This document shows, piece by piece, positions 1 to 8,890 of a DNA stretch of 31,207 nucleotides. Positions within the stretch are counted from its first letter, which is position 1, and every line of letters begins with the position of its first letter. The notes under the pieces were generated by a model. It worked only from the letters and a program-made list of their open reading frames with translations, ran no database searches and had not been told where the DNA came from. The position numbers and the translations under genes are program-made. The DNA is from Penium margaritaceum. Its lineage: Eukaryota; Streptophyta; Zygnematophyceae; Desmidiales; Peniaceae. The stretch lies in assembly GCA_023375785.1 (NCBI GenBank), contig SZWC01016245.1, positions 2,690 through 33,896 of the forward strand. The letters are read 5' to 3'.

Positions 1-60
1 CACCCCACTCTACCCCACCCCACTCCGCCCCACCCCGCTCGTCCCGCCCCGTTCCGTCTT
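1..60. repeat. C-rich degenerate pentamer/hexamer repeat
   Basis: The first 60 bases are built from variants of CCCCAC and CCCCGCTC. This is low-complexity DNA and shows no coding signal. It adjoins the CATCA repeat, and both lie on the 3' side of the minus-strand exon at 412-927, so they probably belong to its first intron. Confidence 0.7.
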
Positions 61-111
61 GGCCTGTCCCATCAGGTCCCGTCCCGTCCGCAGAACATCA
101 TGTCAAGTCAC

Positions 112-372
112 GCGGCTTCACATCACATCACATCGCATTGCATTGCATCACATCACATCACATCACATCACATCACATCACATCACATATCACATCACAT
201 CACATCACATCACATCACATCACATCACATCACAGCACGTCACGTCACATCACATCACATCACATCACATCACATCACATCACATCACATCACATCACAT
301 TACATCACATCCCATCACATCACATCCCATCACATCACACCCCATACATCACATCCCATCGCATCACATTGT
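112..372. repeat. (CATCA)n pentanucleotide tandem repeat
   Basis: A nearly uninterrupted run of CATCA units covers about 260 bases. Interspersed variants (CATCC, CATTG, CACGT) mark older units, mostly at the two edges. The His/Ile/Thr/Ser-repeat reading frames on the plus strand are by-products of the repeat. It sits just beyond the probable splice donor of the minus-strand exon, hence probably intronic. Confidence 0.9.
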
Positions 373-411
373 CACGTCACACCATGGCATTCACTCTTCT
401 ACGCACCCCAC

Positions 412-652
412 CTGTCCACGCATGCAGACCATGACAAGGAACTTGCCAGGCCTTGGGACCCACGGCCACCGCCTTTCCCTCCTCCCAGACTCCACAGCCG
501 GTTCCTGCTGCTGCTGCTGCTGCTCCAGCATTCGCTGCTGGTGCGTGTTGTCCACTTCCGCACCCTCTCCTCCTTCAGTTAAGGGGATTGCATGTTGCTG
601 CTGCTGCTTCCGCTGCATCTGCTGCTGCAACTGCTGCTGCTGCTGCAGCTGG

Positions 653-684
<32 letters not shown>

Positions 685-826
685 GTACTGCTGCTGCTGC
701 TGTTGGTGCAGCTGCTGCTGCTGTTGGTGATGGCGCTGGGGTTGCTGCTGAGCCTGTGCAGTCAATGGCTCTGACGACAAACTCGGGCTAATGCCGCTGG
801 TCCTGCTGCTATTAGCAATTCTTCCA

Positions 827-862
<36 letters not shown>

Positions 863-927
863 AACATGAAGGCACAGCGCAACAACAGCACCGCAGCAAT
901 GGCGCCGAAGAAGACGCGACGAATCAT
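412..927 (-). CDS. First exon of a Gln/Ser-rich type II membrane protein (possible Golgi glycosyltransferase-like)
   Basis: The frame opens at the ATG at 925-927 and runs 178 codons to 391. The N-terminus has two arginines then a hydrophobic segment (about residues 5-22, VFFGAIAAVLLLRCAFMF), typical of a signal anchor. A run of 11 Ser (about 23-33) follows, then a Gln-rich stalk (about 58-145) and a mixed segment ending RPGKFLVMVCMRGQ. A good donor (CAG|GTGGGG on the minus strand, exon end at 412) falls exactly after that Gln. The residues read beyond it are probably intron. Short anchor, low-complexity stalk and lumenal domain is the layout of plant Golgi type II enzymes. The last segment loosely recalls the start of the catalytic domain of plant O-fucosyltransferase-like proteins, which I judge only from memory. 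Later exons lie outside the window. A spurious frame in a CAG repeat is the main alternative. Confidence 0.5.
509..862 (-). repeat. CAG/CTG trinucleotide repeat blocks inside the exon
   Basis: CTG-type triplets cluster at 509-534, about 593-760 and 829-862. On the minus strand the first two blocks are read as CAG (Gln) and the last as AGC (Ser). One repeat type therefore supplies two different homopolymers in different registers of the same reading frame. Confidence 0.85.
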
Positions 928-1217
928 TTCTGCGACTGCTTCAACAGCAACGACAGCTCAAGGCGATTGCTTGCAATCTCTCAACAACCTCAACAACCGC
1001 CCTCTTGTTTCGCCTTGCAGCTCCCGCAGACAGACGCTCTCCCGACAATCCCGGCCGTCCGCCGGTCCTCCCATTTCGTTTGCTTCCGCTTACCGGTGCG
1101 CTCTCCCGTGGGCCCCGGCGAGTTCATGACCGGCGCTGTGGCTGTCTTCGCCAAACAGCCACTCTCGTTCCGCAGCGCCAGCTTGGGAAGCGCGGAACGT
1201 TCCTGGACTAATGCGAA
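928..1217 (-). other. Presumed 5' UTR and proximal upstream region of the left gene
   Basis: This GC-richer stretch lies directly upstream of the minus-strand start at 927. A 109-codon minus-strand frame (990-1319) crosses it but lacks recognisable domains and runs into the inverted-repeat unit, so I treat it as non-coding. I see no convincing TATA box. Confidence 0.3.
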
Positions 1218-1853
1218 GAACCGACGCATTGATTCTGATTTTGATTCTAGGGTTTCAGACATTTCCCTCTCGAATTCTGATTGCTTAATGATTTTTGCGC
1301 CAACAGCACAGGGGTTCAAGCCAGCGGGAATTTACATCCGACCCCGTGGATGCCGCGCGTTTTCGCTTCCGTGTATGCAGAAAAAAGGACTGATTTTACG
1401 GAGGGATCCGAACCGTGACCCGGAAGCGCGCATCAACAGGAAAGCGACGTCGATGAGCACATCCGGTTGAGGCCGTGAGCGGCGCAGGCGACCATGAAAA
1501 ATTACTCTGCATACACATTTTACTTCGGAAGTAACAAGTACCGTCGACAACGGTGTCGATTTATCAATTTCGATTTTTGGAACTCAATTTGATGTACAAT
1601 CAAACATGACGGGCATTTCGACTGATTAGTTGCTATTCCGCGATCTGATTGTCCTATTATGTGGGAGCCACGCCACGTAAGCCAAGTAAGCCATAAATCA
1701 CAATCAATCGGCGTGAATCCACTGATTGTAGGATTCCACCCAAATGAGCGAAAGGCGCAATCGCCAACGATCCCAAAGGCTCGTAGTACCCTTTGCCGCG
1801 TCGCGTCCCGCGTCCTAGTCATACAATCAAAATCAGAATCAGAGTGCCGGTTC
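1218..1853. repeat. 636-bp unit bounded by 29-bp inverted repeats (MITE-like)
   Basis: The arms are 1218-1246 and 1825-1853, starting GAACCGACGCA and, on the other strand, GAACCGGCACT. By eye 25 of 29 positions match, including a perfect 17-bp core (TGATTCTGATTTTGATT at 1230-1246 and its complement at 1825-1841). There is no coding capacity between the arms. A TAGGGTTT (telo-box-like) octamer follows the left arm at about 1248-1255. I could not see a clean target-site duplication. Confidence 0.5.
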
Positions 1854-2184
1854 ATGGCCTAAGACGAACGCACACTTGGTAGTAGGGCCATATGGCGAAT
1901 GAGGAACGCCACAAGGACGTGTACATGGACATTGTTGTCTTTGTTGCCGGACAAATCTGTTTTTCTCTCGGACTTTTCTGGTCCACGAACTGCGGGTCCC
2001 AATCTCCTCTCAAGATGTATTCGTCACATTGGGCCAAATAGCTCTAGTACCCTTAAACCGCAAAGTGTGACTCTCATCCGCCTAGCACCGGCAAAACAAA
2101 ATCTGAAAAGCCCAGTCAGAAACCATGCTTGCTCACAACATGTGTCGATGGGCGAGCCAGAAAAATAGGTGCATGGGGACATCG
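1854..2184. other. Non-coding stretch, nothing recognised
   Basis: These 331 bases separate the inverted-repeat unit from retrotransposon ME1. Short frames exist on both strands but none has domain-like content. I see no repeats or RNA genes. Confidence 0.5.
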
Positions 2185-2735
2185 TGTTATGGCGAACAGA
2201 GCGTAGATGGTGAACAGGTCGAAATTACGAGGTAGAATACAGTTTTGAATTTGGGACACTTTCACAATTTATAATTACCAGTAAGTTTACTTCGATGACA
2301 AGTGTCCAAATGATCCAACATGTACATGAAATTGTCGAATTACGAATGAGGCATACTCGGGGTCGTTGGGTCAATCGTTCAACAACGCGTGCGAAGTCGC
2401 GTCGTGAGTGGTCGGATTCGAGAAGTTCCGCTCAGAAATCAGGGGACTTCGAGAATCGACGATAAAGATGCCAGATGCATCTTTATAAATCCAGATTTTT
2501 CTCGGTGCTTTGAGAAGCCAACCGAAAGGTCATGATACTTCTGTCATAGATTCGCGAGAGTGGACGAAGTTGTCAGAAGGTTCGGGAAGATTCACTAAGT
2601 GCGGGGGTAGTTGGCCGGTTTGCCCTCAACCGTCGGAATGAACAACGCGGTCTCACGACACGATGGGCTGTTTGTGTAATCACATAAATGCCCACTCGGT
2701 GAGATTCAAGACTCGTGTATGTCTAGAATGTAACA
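2185..2735 (-). repeat. ME1 3' LTR (551 bp)
   Basis: On the plus strand it runs from TGTTATGG to ATGTAACA, so both ends carry the TG...CA signature. It aligns along its length to 7546-8091. The most conserved block is GTCGCGTCGTGAGTGGTCGG in the middle. The polypurine tract abuts it at 2736. Confidence 0.9.
2482..2489 (-). promoter_or_regulatory. TATA-like box in ME1 3' LTR
   Basis: TTTATAAA, followed on the minus strand by GATGCATCT, is conserved between both LTRs although the surrounding LTR has diverged. Its position mid-LTR fits the U3 promoter of an LTR retrotransposon read on the minus strand. Confidence 0.55.
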
Positions 2736-2751
2736 CTTCCCCTCCTTTTAG
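2736..2751 (-). other. ME1 polypurine tract
   Basis: On the minus strand CTAAAAGGAGGGGAAG lies immediately before the 3' LTR start TGTTACATTC. This is the usual site and composition of the plus-strand primer of reverse transcription. Confidence 0.8.
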
Positions 2752-2868
2752 CCGCGACGTCCTAGCGCTGGTAGTGTTGTGGCCCGGTGACGGCGGTATT
2801 AGCCGTTGATCAAGTGACCGACGTCTCGGAGGTTGTCATACGGTTCCTAGTTGTCGTGCATACATGCA

Positions 2869-3862
2869 CTAGTCGGGGAGTTTGAGTCCTACAACCACGG
2901 GGGTTTGCATGTACTCGATCTCGAACGGTCCCAACCATCGCGGTTTGAGCTTCGAATAGTTGGCTCCGCAAGTTTTCATGTTTTCCCAGCTGAGAAGGAC
3001 TTTGTCGCCAGCAAGGAACATGTCGTCACTGCGATGTCGATCAGCTGCTTGCTTTGTCGCAACTTGTGTCTTTGTGAGTATCTGTCGTGTTTCCTCCCAG
3101 ATAGTGGGGAGGTCTCGGCGTTGAACGTCGACCGCGGGGATATTGCTGTGACTTTTTATTCCGGCTGGTATGGCGGGAAGTTTTCCATACACCACGTTAA
3201 ACAGAGGTTTACCTGTTGTGGTAGAAACTGCCAAGTTACATGCGATTTTGCCATGCGAGAGTTTTTTTGCCCAATCCGTCTCTTGCAGTTCACATAGTGT
3301 TCACACAAGTTGTTTAAGCGTCTGATTGGTGCACTTGATTTGACCATCTATTTGAGAATGAAACGCCGATGAAAGTTGAATTTTGCTGCCCTAGTGAGTC
3401 ATCATTCGCGCCAAAAATGACCGGTGAATTGACCGTCTATGTCGCTCAAGATGGTTCTAGGTACGTTGTGTAGCCGTGTGATGTTGTTTAGAACCAGTTC
3501 TGCTGCTCCCTTGGCGGTGACTATAGTCGTTGTCGGAATGAAGTGGGGCATTTTGGAAAATCTGTCGATGACCACGAGGATTGCGCCATATCCCTCGGGT
3601 GTGACCGATAATACTGTGAGGAAGTCCATAGAGATATGGGTTCATGGTTCTATCAAAACAGGGAGCCGTTGCAGAATTCCAGGTGGCCGTGTGCAACAAT
3701 GTTTTTGTTGCTGACATTCGTCGCAGATTTTGCAGAAGTTGGCCAACTTTGGACTACATCTTGTCCCACCATTAGTTTTTTGCCAGCTTCTTCGGTGTCT
3801 TGTCCTCTCCGAAGTGTCCACCTTTTCCTGTGTCGTGGCACTCTTCGAGCAACACACGGTGA
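2869..3862 (-). pseudogene. ME1 integrase (broken)
   Basis: Three parts can be read in shifting frames. The HHCC zinc-binding part (about 3640-3860) shows ECHDTGKGGHFG and later CKICDECQQQK. The catalytic core has MDFLTVL with Asp at 3624-3626 and the second Asp in ILSDIDGQF. The block matching the third catalytic site reads HSQIDGQIKCTNQTL, with Lys (3334-3336) where the family has the catalytic Glu. The C-terminal part (2869-3234) contains VVYGKLP and the typical KLKPRWLGPFEI. Stops and frameshifts separate the parts, so the protein cannot be made. In the family this enzyme joins element cDNA to host DNA. Confidence 0.9.
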
Positions 3863-4059
3863 AGTTCGTCGTTTGGAGGAACGACCACTTGGTGAGTGAA
3901 CCGCCGTCGCTAGTAATGTGCGTCGTACCAGAATTTCACCTTGTCAAATCCGCCGTGCTAGTCGCAGCCTCGTGCAAAGTGCCGCTCAAGATATGGGTCG
4001 CGCCGCAGTTGTGGCGTTGCCACCTCAACCATTAAATGTGGTCGGTGGCTGAGTGTGTC

Positions 4060-4560
4060 GCCCCAGTTGATTTTGCCTGGCCGGTACTCGATATTGTGTC
4101 GAACCTGGATTCAAGGAACTCCATCCATGGGGTTTGAGTTTGACTGCGATTCAGCTGCGTCTTCACATATTTCAATGCATTGTGGGCGGTGCGCACTATG
4201 CATTGGCGGCACTCCAGGTAATACTGTCATGTCTTAAACGCATGTAAGACCGCCAACATTTCCTTCTCCTGTATGACGTAATTGAGTTCCTATCCTCGTA
4301 GTTTTTTAGACATGTAGGCATCCGGTTGCTCGTCGTTGCCGTTGTCTTACAGGAGGATTGCATGGATAGCTTGGTCTGACGCATTTTTGGCCATGACATT
4401 GCCGACCGTCAGATCCACTAATTGTATGGTTGGCGCCAAGGTCAAAGCGTTCCGCAAAGCGGTGAACGCATCTTGTTCGATGTCTTCCCACCGCCACTCA
4501 TCTTCTTTTCGACTGAGGTCGGAAAGAGGCGCTGACACTCGAACGTAGTCCCATACGGAT
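4060..4560 (-). pseudogene. ME1 RNase H (broken)
   Basis: The domain begins after WRWEDIEQDAFTALRNAL, a conserved RT-RNase H linker pattern. It contains KNASDQAIHAIL where the family has TDASD-AIGAVL, so the first catalytic Asp is Asn (AAT, 4383-4385). Further on come ELNYVIQEKEMLAVLHA and a segment resembling HKSLKYL. Frameshifts near 4350 and 4250 break the frame. It would degrade the RNA strand of RNA:DNA hybrids during replication of the element. Confidence 0.85.
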
Positions 4561-5300
4561 CACTGGTAGTAATTGCAGAAGCCAAGGACAACTTGAATTA
4601 CTCAAACGTTGGTTAGCGTTGGCCAATCAACAACTGCGCCCACTTTTTTCGGATCCATAGTGATCCGCCAACCGTTGATGACATGGCCCAAAAACTTGAT
4701 AGAACGACAACCGAAGTCGCATTTCGAGAGTTTTCCACAACAAATATCTCTTTGTAAAACTTCAAGAAATTTCTAAAGATGTTCATCGTGCACCTTTAAG
4801 ATGTGGCTGTACACTAAAATTTTGCCAAGGTACACCAGAACAAAATTGTCGAGGTATGGTCGAAAAATGTTGCTCGTTGCTGCCATGAAGGTTGCTGGGG
4901 CATTCGTCAGTCAAAATGACATTACTGTGATTTCAAAATACACGTAGAAGTTTTGGAACGCCGTGTTCTCGATGTTGGCGTCATCCACGCGTATCTGGTG
5001 ATAGCCGGTGCGCAAGTCGATTTTGCTGTACATACAGGCCCCTCGGAGTCAGTCAAAAAGCTCGTCAGCTCGAGAAAGAGGGCATTGTTTCTTCATGGTA
5101 GCTTTGTTCAACGTCCAATGATCCACGCACATCCGCATTTCTCCATTCTTCTTTCTTACGAATAATACGGGTGCGGCGCATGGTGACATGGATGGGTGGA
5201 TGAACCCTTCACCGATCATCTCGTCGAGTTGCTTTTTTAGCTCGGTCAATTTGTGATCGCTCATTCGATAGGCCTCTCAAACTGTAGGTCTGGTGCCAGG
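4560..5300 (-). pseudogene. ME1 reverse transcriptase (broken)
   Basis: Consecutive RT motifs are readable: [20 protein letters not shown] and [13 protein letters not shown] (fingers), KIDLRTGYHQIRVDD (motif A, about 5000-5030), [11 protein letters not shown] (motif B), then [18 protein letters not shown]. The last should hold the YLDD catalytic motif but reads YLGK (4821-4832), so both metal-binding Asp are gone. Thumb sequence KLSKCDFGCRSIKFLGHVI follows near 4700. Spacing and order equal those of working Gypsy RTs, and stops and frameshifts lie between motifs. Confidence 0.92.
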
Positions 5301-5473
5301 ATTTAGTTTGATAAAATGGTCGATGTCTCGTTGAGAAGGTAAGGTTCTCGGGAGTTCGTCCAGGAAGACGTTGGCAAACTCCTGGATGAGTGGTGCGAAT
5401 TTTTCGGGTACCGTCGCAAACTTTGTTGATGCCGATGGGGCTCATGGAGCTGATGAGGTCGATAATGAGTCAG

Positions 5474-5850
5474 CTATTGCCACTTCTGCTTCCTCCATTG
5501 GCTCGAGATGTACGAGCCACGCATGAGCTCCTCGTCGTATGGGTGCTTGGCCACATTGAGTGATATTGGCTGCACAGGTTGTCGCTTTTCGGCTACCGTG
5601 GCTTCCTTTGCTGCTTCCACATCTGCTACTTCCGCTCTCGACTTATGTCCTACGCGTAGAATTTGTCGTTTGGCATCGTCAATTTCCACGTAGATGTCGC
5701 TGCTGTTCTAGTCGACCTACGGATTGTGCCGGTATAGGAAATGTTGTCCGAGGATGATTTTGTACATGCTCATTGGACAAGACCTATAGACCATTACATC
5801 CCGTAGATCTCCCACTTGTAGTCGTAGTGGTTCTTGGGATCTCCGCATTT
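5474..5850 (-). pseudogene. ME1 protease-RT linker region
   Basis: This segment joins the protease and RT domains. A 71-codon minus-strand frame (5474-5689) contains EAAKEATVAEKRQPVQPIS. A similar linker (KVAEATKCQPISPNVAKR) occurs at the same place in ME3 near 18660, which is the clearest sign that the two elements are related. It has no known catalytic role. Confidence 0.5.
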
Positions 5851-6147
5851 TTAATCTTCCTTCGATGGTTCTTCTTCAAAAACCCCAGGCTTTGTTTGCA
5901 AACCCAGTTTGCAAACCATGTCGTTGCTCACGAAGTTGTGTGAAGCCCCTCCATCCAGTACCAATGGTATTGTTCTCCAACTCTTGCATCCTTGAGGATG
6001 GACTTTTAGCAGTATCACCGGTTGGTTTTCCTTGTACCCCTCATCGAACTTTGCGATCTTAGAAACCCTTTGCAGTGATGTAGGTCGTTCAGATGGATGA
6101 TCGTTCGGCGCAGATCCCTTCATGGCAACAAGAATAGTGCCTTTCAC
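5851..6147 (-). pseudogene. ME1 retropepsin-like aspartic protease (inactive)
   Basis: The frame contains IPLVLDGGASHNFVSNDM, the active-site loop of Gypsy proteases. The motif is normally D-S/T-G, but codon 5950-5952 is GGA, giving D-G-G. The Asp at 5953-5955 is kept. Downstream KLGLQTKPG fits the family. The enzyme would cut the Gag-Pol polyprotein. The frame is open for 98 codons but is not continuous with gag or RT. Confidence 0.85.
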
Positions 6148-6217
6148 TCCTGCCCTTTGCTATTTCCCTACTCATTTTTTTCCTACTTCTCCCCCCCATT
6201 TTGGCATGCTGATTGCT

Positions 6218-6262
6218 GCAATAGTTGCCAACAATGTGCCCGACCTTTCCGCATTTGTACTA
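6218..6262 (-). pseudogene. ME1 nucleocapsid zinc knuckle remnant
   Basis: The minus strand reads YKCGKVGHIVGNYC, which fits the last three ligands of a C-X2-C-X4-H-X4-C knuckle. The codon at the first Cys position is TAG, so the knuckle is truncated by a stop. This motif binds the element's RNA in Gag. Confidence 0.7.
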
Positions 6263-6671
6263 GGTTTGCATATCTCTCTAGTCGTCGGCATGTACTTCCA
6301 TCACAGTCAAGGAGTTTGCCGATTGGTTCTTCTTGTTTCCACAATGATGTTGGTTAGCAAGTTGTCACCCATAGGATTCCTGGATCCGAGCATTGTAGTC
6401 GACACTGTTAATCCTTTTTTATGTTGCGATCATCCGCGGCAAGTCGTTTTAAATGCCAAAACTGGTGATTGTTTGTCGGATATCTTGCTTGAAGCCGTTG
6501 TTGTAGTGAAAGGAGAATTCGTCGGGGGCGATGGCTACTCCAGTGATAATCTCGTAGAATCTCCACGTGTACTCTACCGCGCTAGAATGCTAATAGAGAC
6601 GCTAGAATTTGTACTGTGCATCGGACTTTTTGATTAGCCATCCAAAACGTGTGAGCATTACACACGAGAAT

Positions 6672-7382
6672 TCATTCCATTTGGTTGGTGGCGTCAGCGC
6701 GTCCTGCCTGCCACTGTGGGTTGATTTTCTCCAAGTATAGAACACGTGCAGTTGGCAATATGAGACGAATGCCATTGGCCGTTGATGATGCCCCGTCGGT
6801 CTCTGGATACTGTTGGATGGTTTTTAGATCAGACCACCAACTTAGCGCCGTGCCACGCAAAAGAGCGGCCGCGAGGTCAATTTTATTTTTATCGTCGTTG
6901 ACCCTCGCAGCGGTAAAGAACACCTCCAAACTCATCAACCACATCCAATTCATTGGTCCTTTTGAGTTTGTAGGATCAAACATTTCTACTGGAGCCAGAC
7001 AAGTTTTTTGTTCTCTTGAAAGTTGGAAATTCCTCTCGATGAGCGCCGCTTAATGTATGCTTGCATTGCAAAGAGCCTCCATCGCGGCATTGAGCTGTTA
7101 TAGTAGGTGGTTGTTGATCCCCTTGAGTGTGGAGGTTCGTTTTTCCAGTTCCTTGTTGATCTGCGCCTGTTGTCCACTGCCACATGCCTTTCCTGCTATC
7201 GTCGTCAAGGCTGTTGATAGGGATGGCTGGTTCACCGCTGTTGGGTCCGTGACCGGATTGGCCGTCAAAGCCATGGGGCTTGATCCAGCTGCTGCGTAGC
7301 CTGCTTTGCCAGCAGTTGTTGTTGCTTCACGGTTTGCATGCATCTGCATGTTTTTCTCCTCCATCGCCAAAGTTGTTGCCAA
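6672..7382 (-). pseudogene. ME1 gag (broken)
   Basis: The capsid-like core (6672-6983) has WLMSLEVFFTAARVNDDKNK followed by DLAAALLRGTALSWW, the hallmark of the retrotransposon Gag domain. The N-terminal part (7098-7382) is an Ala/Thr-rich frame with ELEKRTSTLKGI. A frameshift separates the two. Gag would form the particle. It lies just downstream of the primer-binding site, as expected. Confidence 0.8.
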
Positions 7383-7532
7383 ATACCAGTTGGTGGTCGT
7401 CGGTTGTGCTCACTTGCCTCACGTTGTAGTCGTGAAGTCTGCAAAGTCTTGACGTGCGAGATGCGCTGACGGCTAGTGCGAGGTAGTCCTCCAATGGGTA
7501 AAGTAGTTAAATGCCTCTCAAGCACCACGGTG

Positions 7533-7545
7533 CTTTGATACCGAG
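7533..7545 (-). other. ME1 primer-binding site
   Basis: On the minus strand TCGGTATCAAAGC starts directly after the 5' LTR end. It differs at two positions from TGGTATCAGAGC, the complement of the initiator tRNA-Met 3' end used by most plant Gypsy elements. Confidence 0.75.
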
Positions 7546-8091
7546 TGTTATGCCGAACGGAGCGTAGATGGTGAACAGGTAGAAGTTGCAAGGCAGAACA
7601 CAGTTTCGAATTTGGGATACTTGAGCATTTTATCATTAGCGGTGAGTGTACTTTGATGACAAGTATCGGAATGATCGAACATATACAAGTGTCGCGTTAC
7701 GAATGAGGTCTTGTCAGGGTTGTTGGGTCGATTTTCGAGCGACGCGTGCGGAGTCGCGTCGTGAGTGGTCGGATTCGAGAAGTTCCGCCGAGAAATTGGG
7801 GGACTTTAAGAGTCGACGATGAAGATGTGAGATGCATCTTTATAAATCTAGGCTTGTCTAGTGCGTCGAGAAGTCGACCGAAAGATCGTCATGCTTTTGT
7901 CGTAGATTCGTGAGAGTGGTCCAAGTTTTCAGAAGGTTTGGGAAGATTTACCAAGGGTTGGGGCAGTTGGCCGGTTTGTCCTCGAACGTCGGAGTGAATG
8001 TCGCGGTCTTGTGACGCGATGGGCTGTTTGTATCATAACAGAAATGCCCACTCGGCTAGATTAGGGACTCGTGTACGTCTGGTACGCAACA
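7546..8091 (-). repeat. ME1 5' LTR (546 bp)
   Basis: It runs TGTTATGCCG to ACGCAACA on the plus strand and aligns throughout to 2185-2735. It abuts the primer-binding site on its left and a CATCA flank on its right that nearly matches the CATCG flank of the other LTR. Confidence 0.9.
7839..7846 (-). promoter_or_regulatory. TATA-like box in ME1 5' LTR
   Basis: TTTATAAA followed on the minus strand by GATGCATCT. It is identical to the site in the other LTR and correctly placed to drive transcription of the element on the minus strand. Confidence 0.6.
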
Positions 8092-8100
8092 CATCACTCT

Positions 8101-8640
8101 CATGCGAGAATCGCAAGGGAGAGATGATCCCTTTTTTTTTACACACAAACTCCCCAGATTGATTTAAGTTTTTGTGGGCTTGGCACAGGCGTAGCTTGCG
8201 CCAAACATAGAACCCTAAATTGAAGTGGGAGGTTTGCATGTAGAAAAAAGGGGGGTCATCACTCCCGTGCAACCGAGCAAAAACACCCCTTCTTTCATTT
8301 TATATTTTTTTAATACACACAAACCTCTTCTTTCAACGCCCAAACCTCAATCAAATCCTACCCTGAATTACATTTTGGGTCTTAGGGTTTTCGTTTAGTG
8401 CGGGCTCCTGCTGGGCCTCGTGGTAGCGGGATCCAACAGGTTCCCTTTCAACTCATGGGGAGTCTCGAAACCTCCCCCGGCAAGTATAAAAGACCGTTCA
8501 ACAAAGGGGTTTGTTATTCTAGCGCGGGACGCTGCATGCCATTCGTCACCAACGCATGGCATGCAACCTCGCCATGCATTTTTGCCTCTTTTCCTTGTTA
8601 CTCGCATGGTAGTAGCGGCAGCTTATGGGTAGTCAGGCTT
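8101..8640 (+). repeat. Dispersed repeat family R1, copy A
   Basis: This stretch has two relatives in inverted orientation at about 15580-15990 and 20330-20950. Shared landmarks, in order: an inverted repeat with arms 8117-8131 and 8252-8266, a hairpin-forming GGC...GCC element between them, AACCCTAAA-like boxes, the block GGTTCCCTTTCAAC followed by CATGGGGAGTCTC, and a GCATGCCAT/ATGGCATGC palindrome (8534-8542/8556-8564). The inserts differ in length between copies. There is no coding capacity and no LTR or SINE structure that I can prove. It begins within about 10 bp of the ME1 insertion. Confidence 0.75.
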
Positions 8641-8726
8641 TGTTTGCTTGACGACGGGAAAATGAGTTACATAGTTCCACCATTTGGGTGTATGTGACTT
8701 GAGCCCTTTGCCATTTTGTTGGGGTG

Positions 8727-8890
8727 AAGGCCACGCTCCGAAATGAACGCTAAAGTTAGCAGAAACGTGGGTGGGATTCCAAATTGCCTAAATTTGTTTT
8801 TGTTCAAAGTACAAGTTTATGTGTTAGACTCGTAGTTTGCCGCCAGCTCATGTGGGGTTCCAAAATACTCAAACTTTGTTTTGAGGTCAA
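8727..8890 (+). repeat. Dispersed repeat family R2, copy A
   Basis: GGCCACGCTCC, GTGGGTGGGATTCC and what follows align with 14338-14430 (GGCCATGCTCC and TTGGGTGGGGTTCC). A second partial unit with TGTGGGGTTCCAAAA follows at about 8850, so the motif is locally duplicated here. It is non-coding. Confidence 0.55.

Larger units (their letters stand above)
2185..8091 (-). mobile_element. ME1: full-length degenerate Ty3/Gypsy LTR retrotransposon
   Basis: Two direct repeats (2185-2735 and 7546-8091) form the LTRs. Reading on the minus strand from 8091, the order is 5' LTR, primer-binding site, gag, zinc knuckle, protease, RT, RNase H, integrase, polypurine tract and 3' LTR. PR-RT-RH-IN order places it in Ty3/Gypsy. 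The 5 bp outside the LTRs are CATCG and CATCA, a 4/5 match expected of an old target-site duplication. All enzyme domains carry stops, frameshifts and changed catalytic residues. The LTRs match at roughly four positions in five by eye, so the insertion is old. After the integrase C-terminus I see no chromodomain. It shares protein features with ME3 but runs in the opposite direction. Confidence 0.92.

Noticed and set aside
59..730. Plus-strand frames of 98-223 codons rich in His/Ile/Thr/Ser and then Cys
   Set aside because: They are translations of the CATCA and CTG repeats in each register, with no domain content.
453..791. Poly-Ala and poly-Leu plus-strand frames
   Set aside because: Antisense reading of the CAG repeat. 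The minus strand offers a membrane anchor, a plausible donor and non-repeat ends instead.
6122..6637. 171-codon plus-strand frame
   Set aside because: It lies opposite the gag zinc knuckle and gag-protease region of ME1, which read clearly on the minus strand.
8101..8640. Reading R1 as a tRNA-derived SINE
   Set aside because: GGTTCCCTTTCAAC only loosely resembles a B box, no A box lies at proper spacing, and there is no tail.
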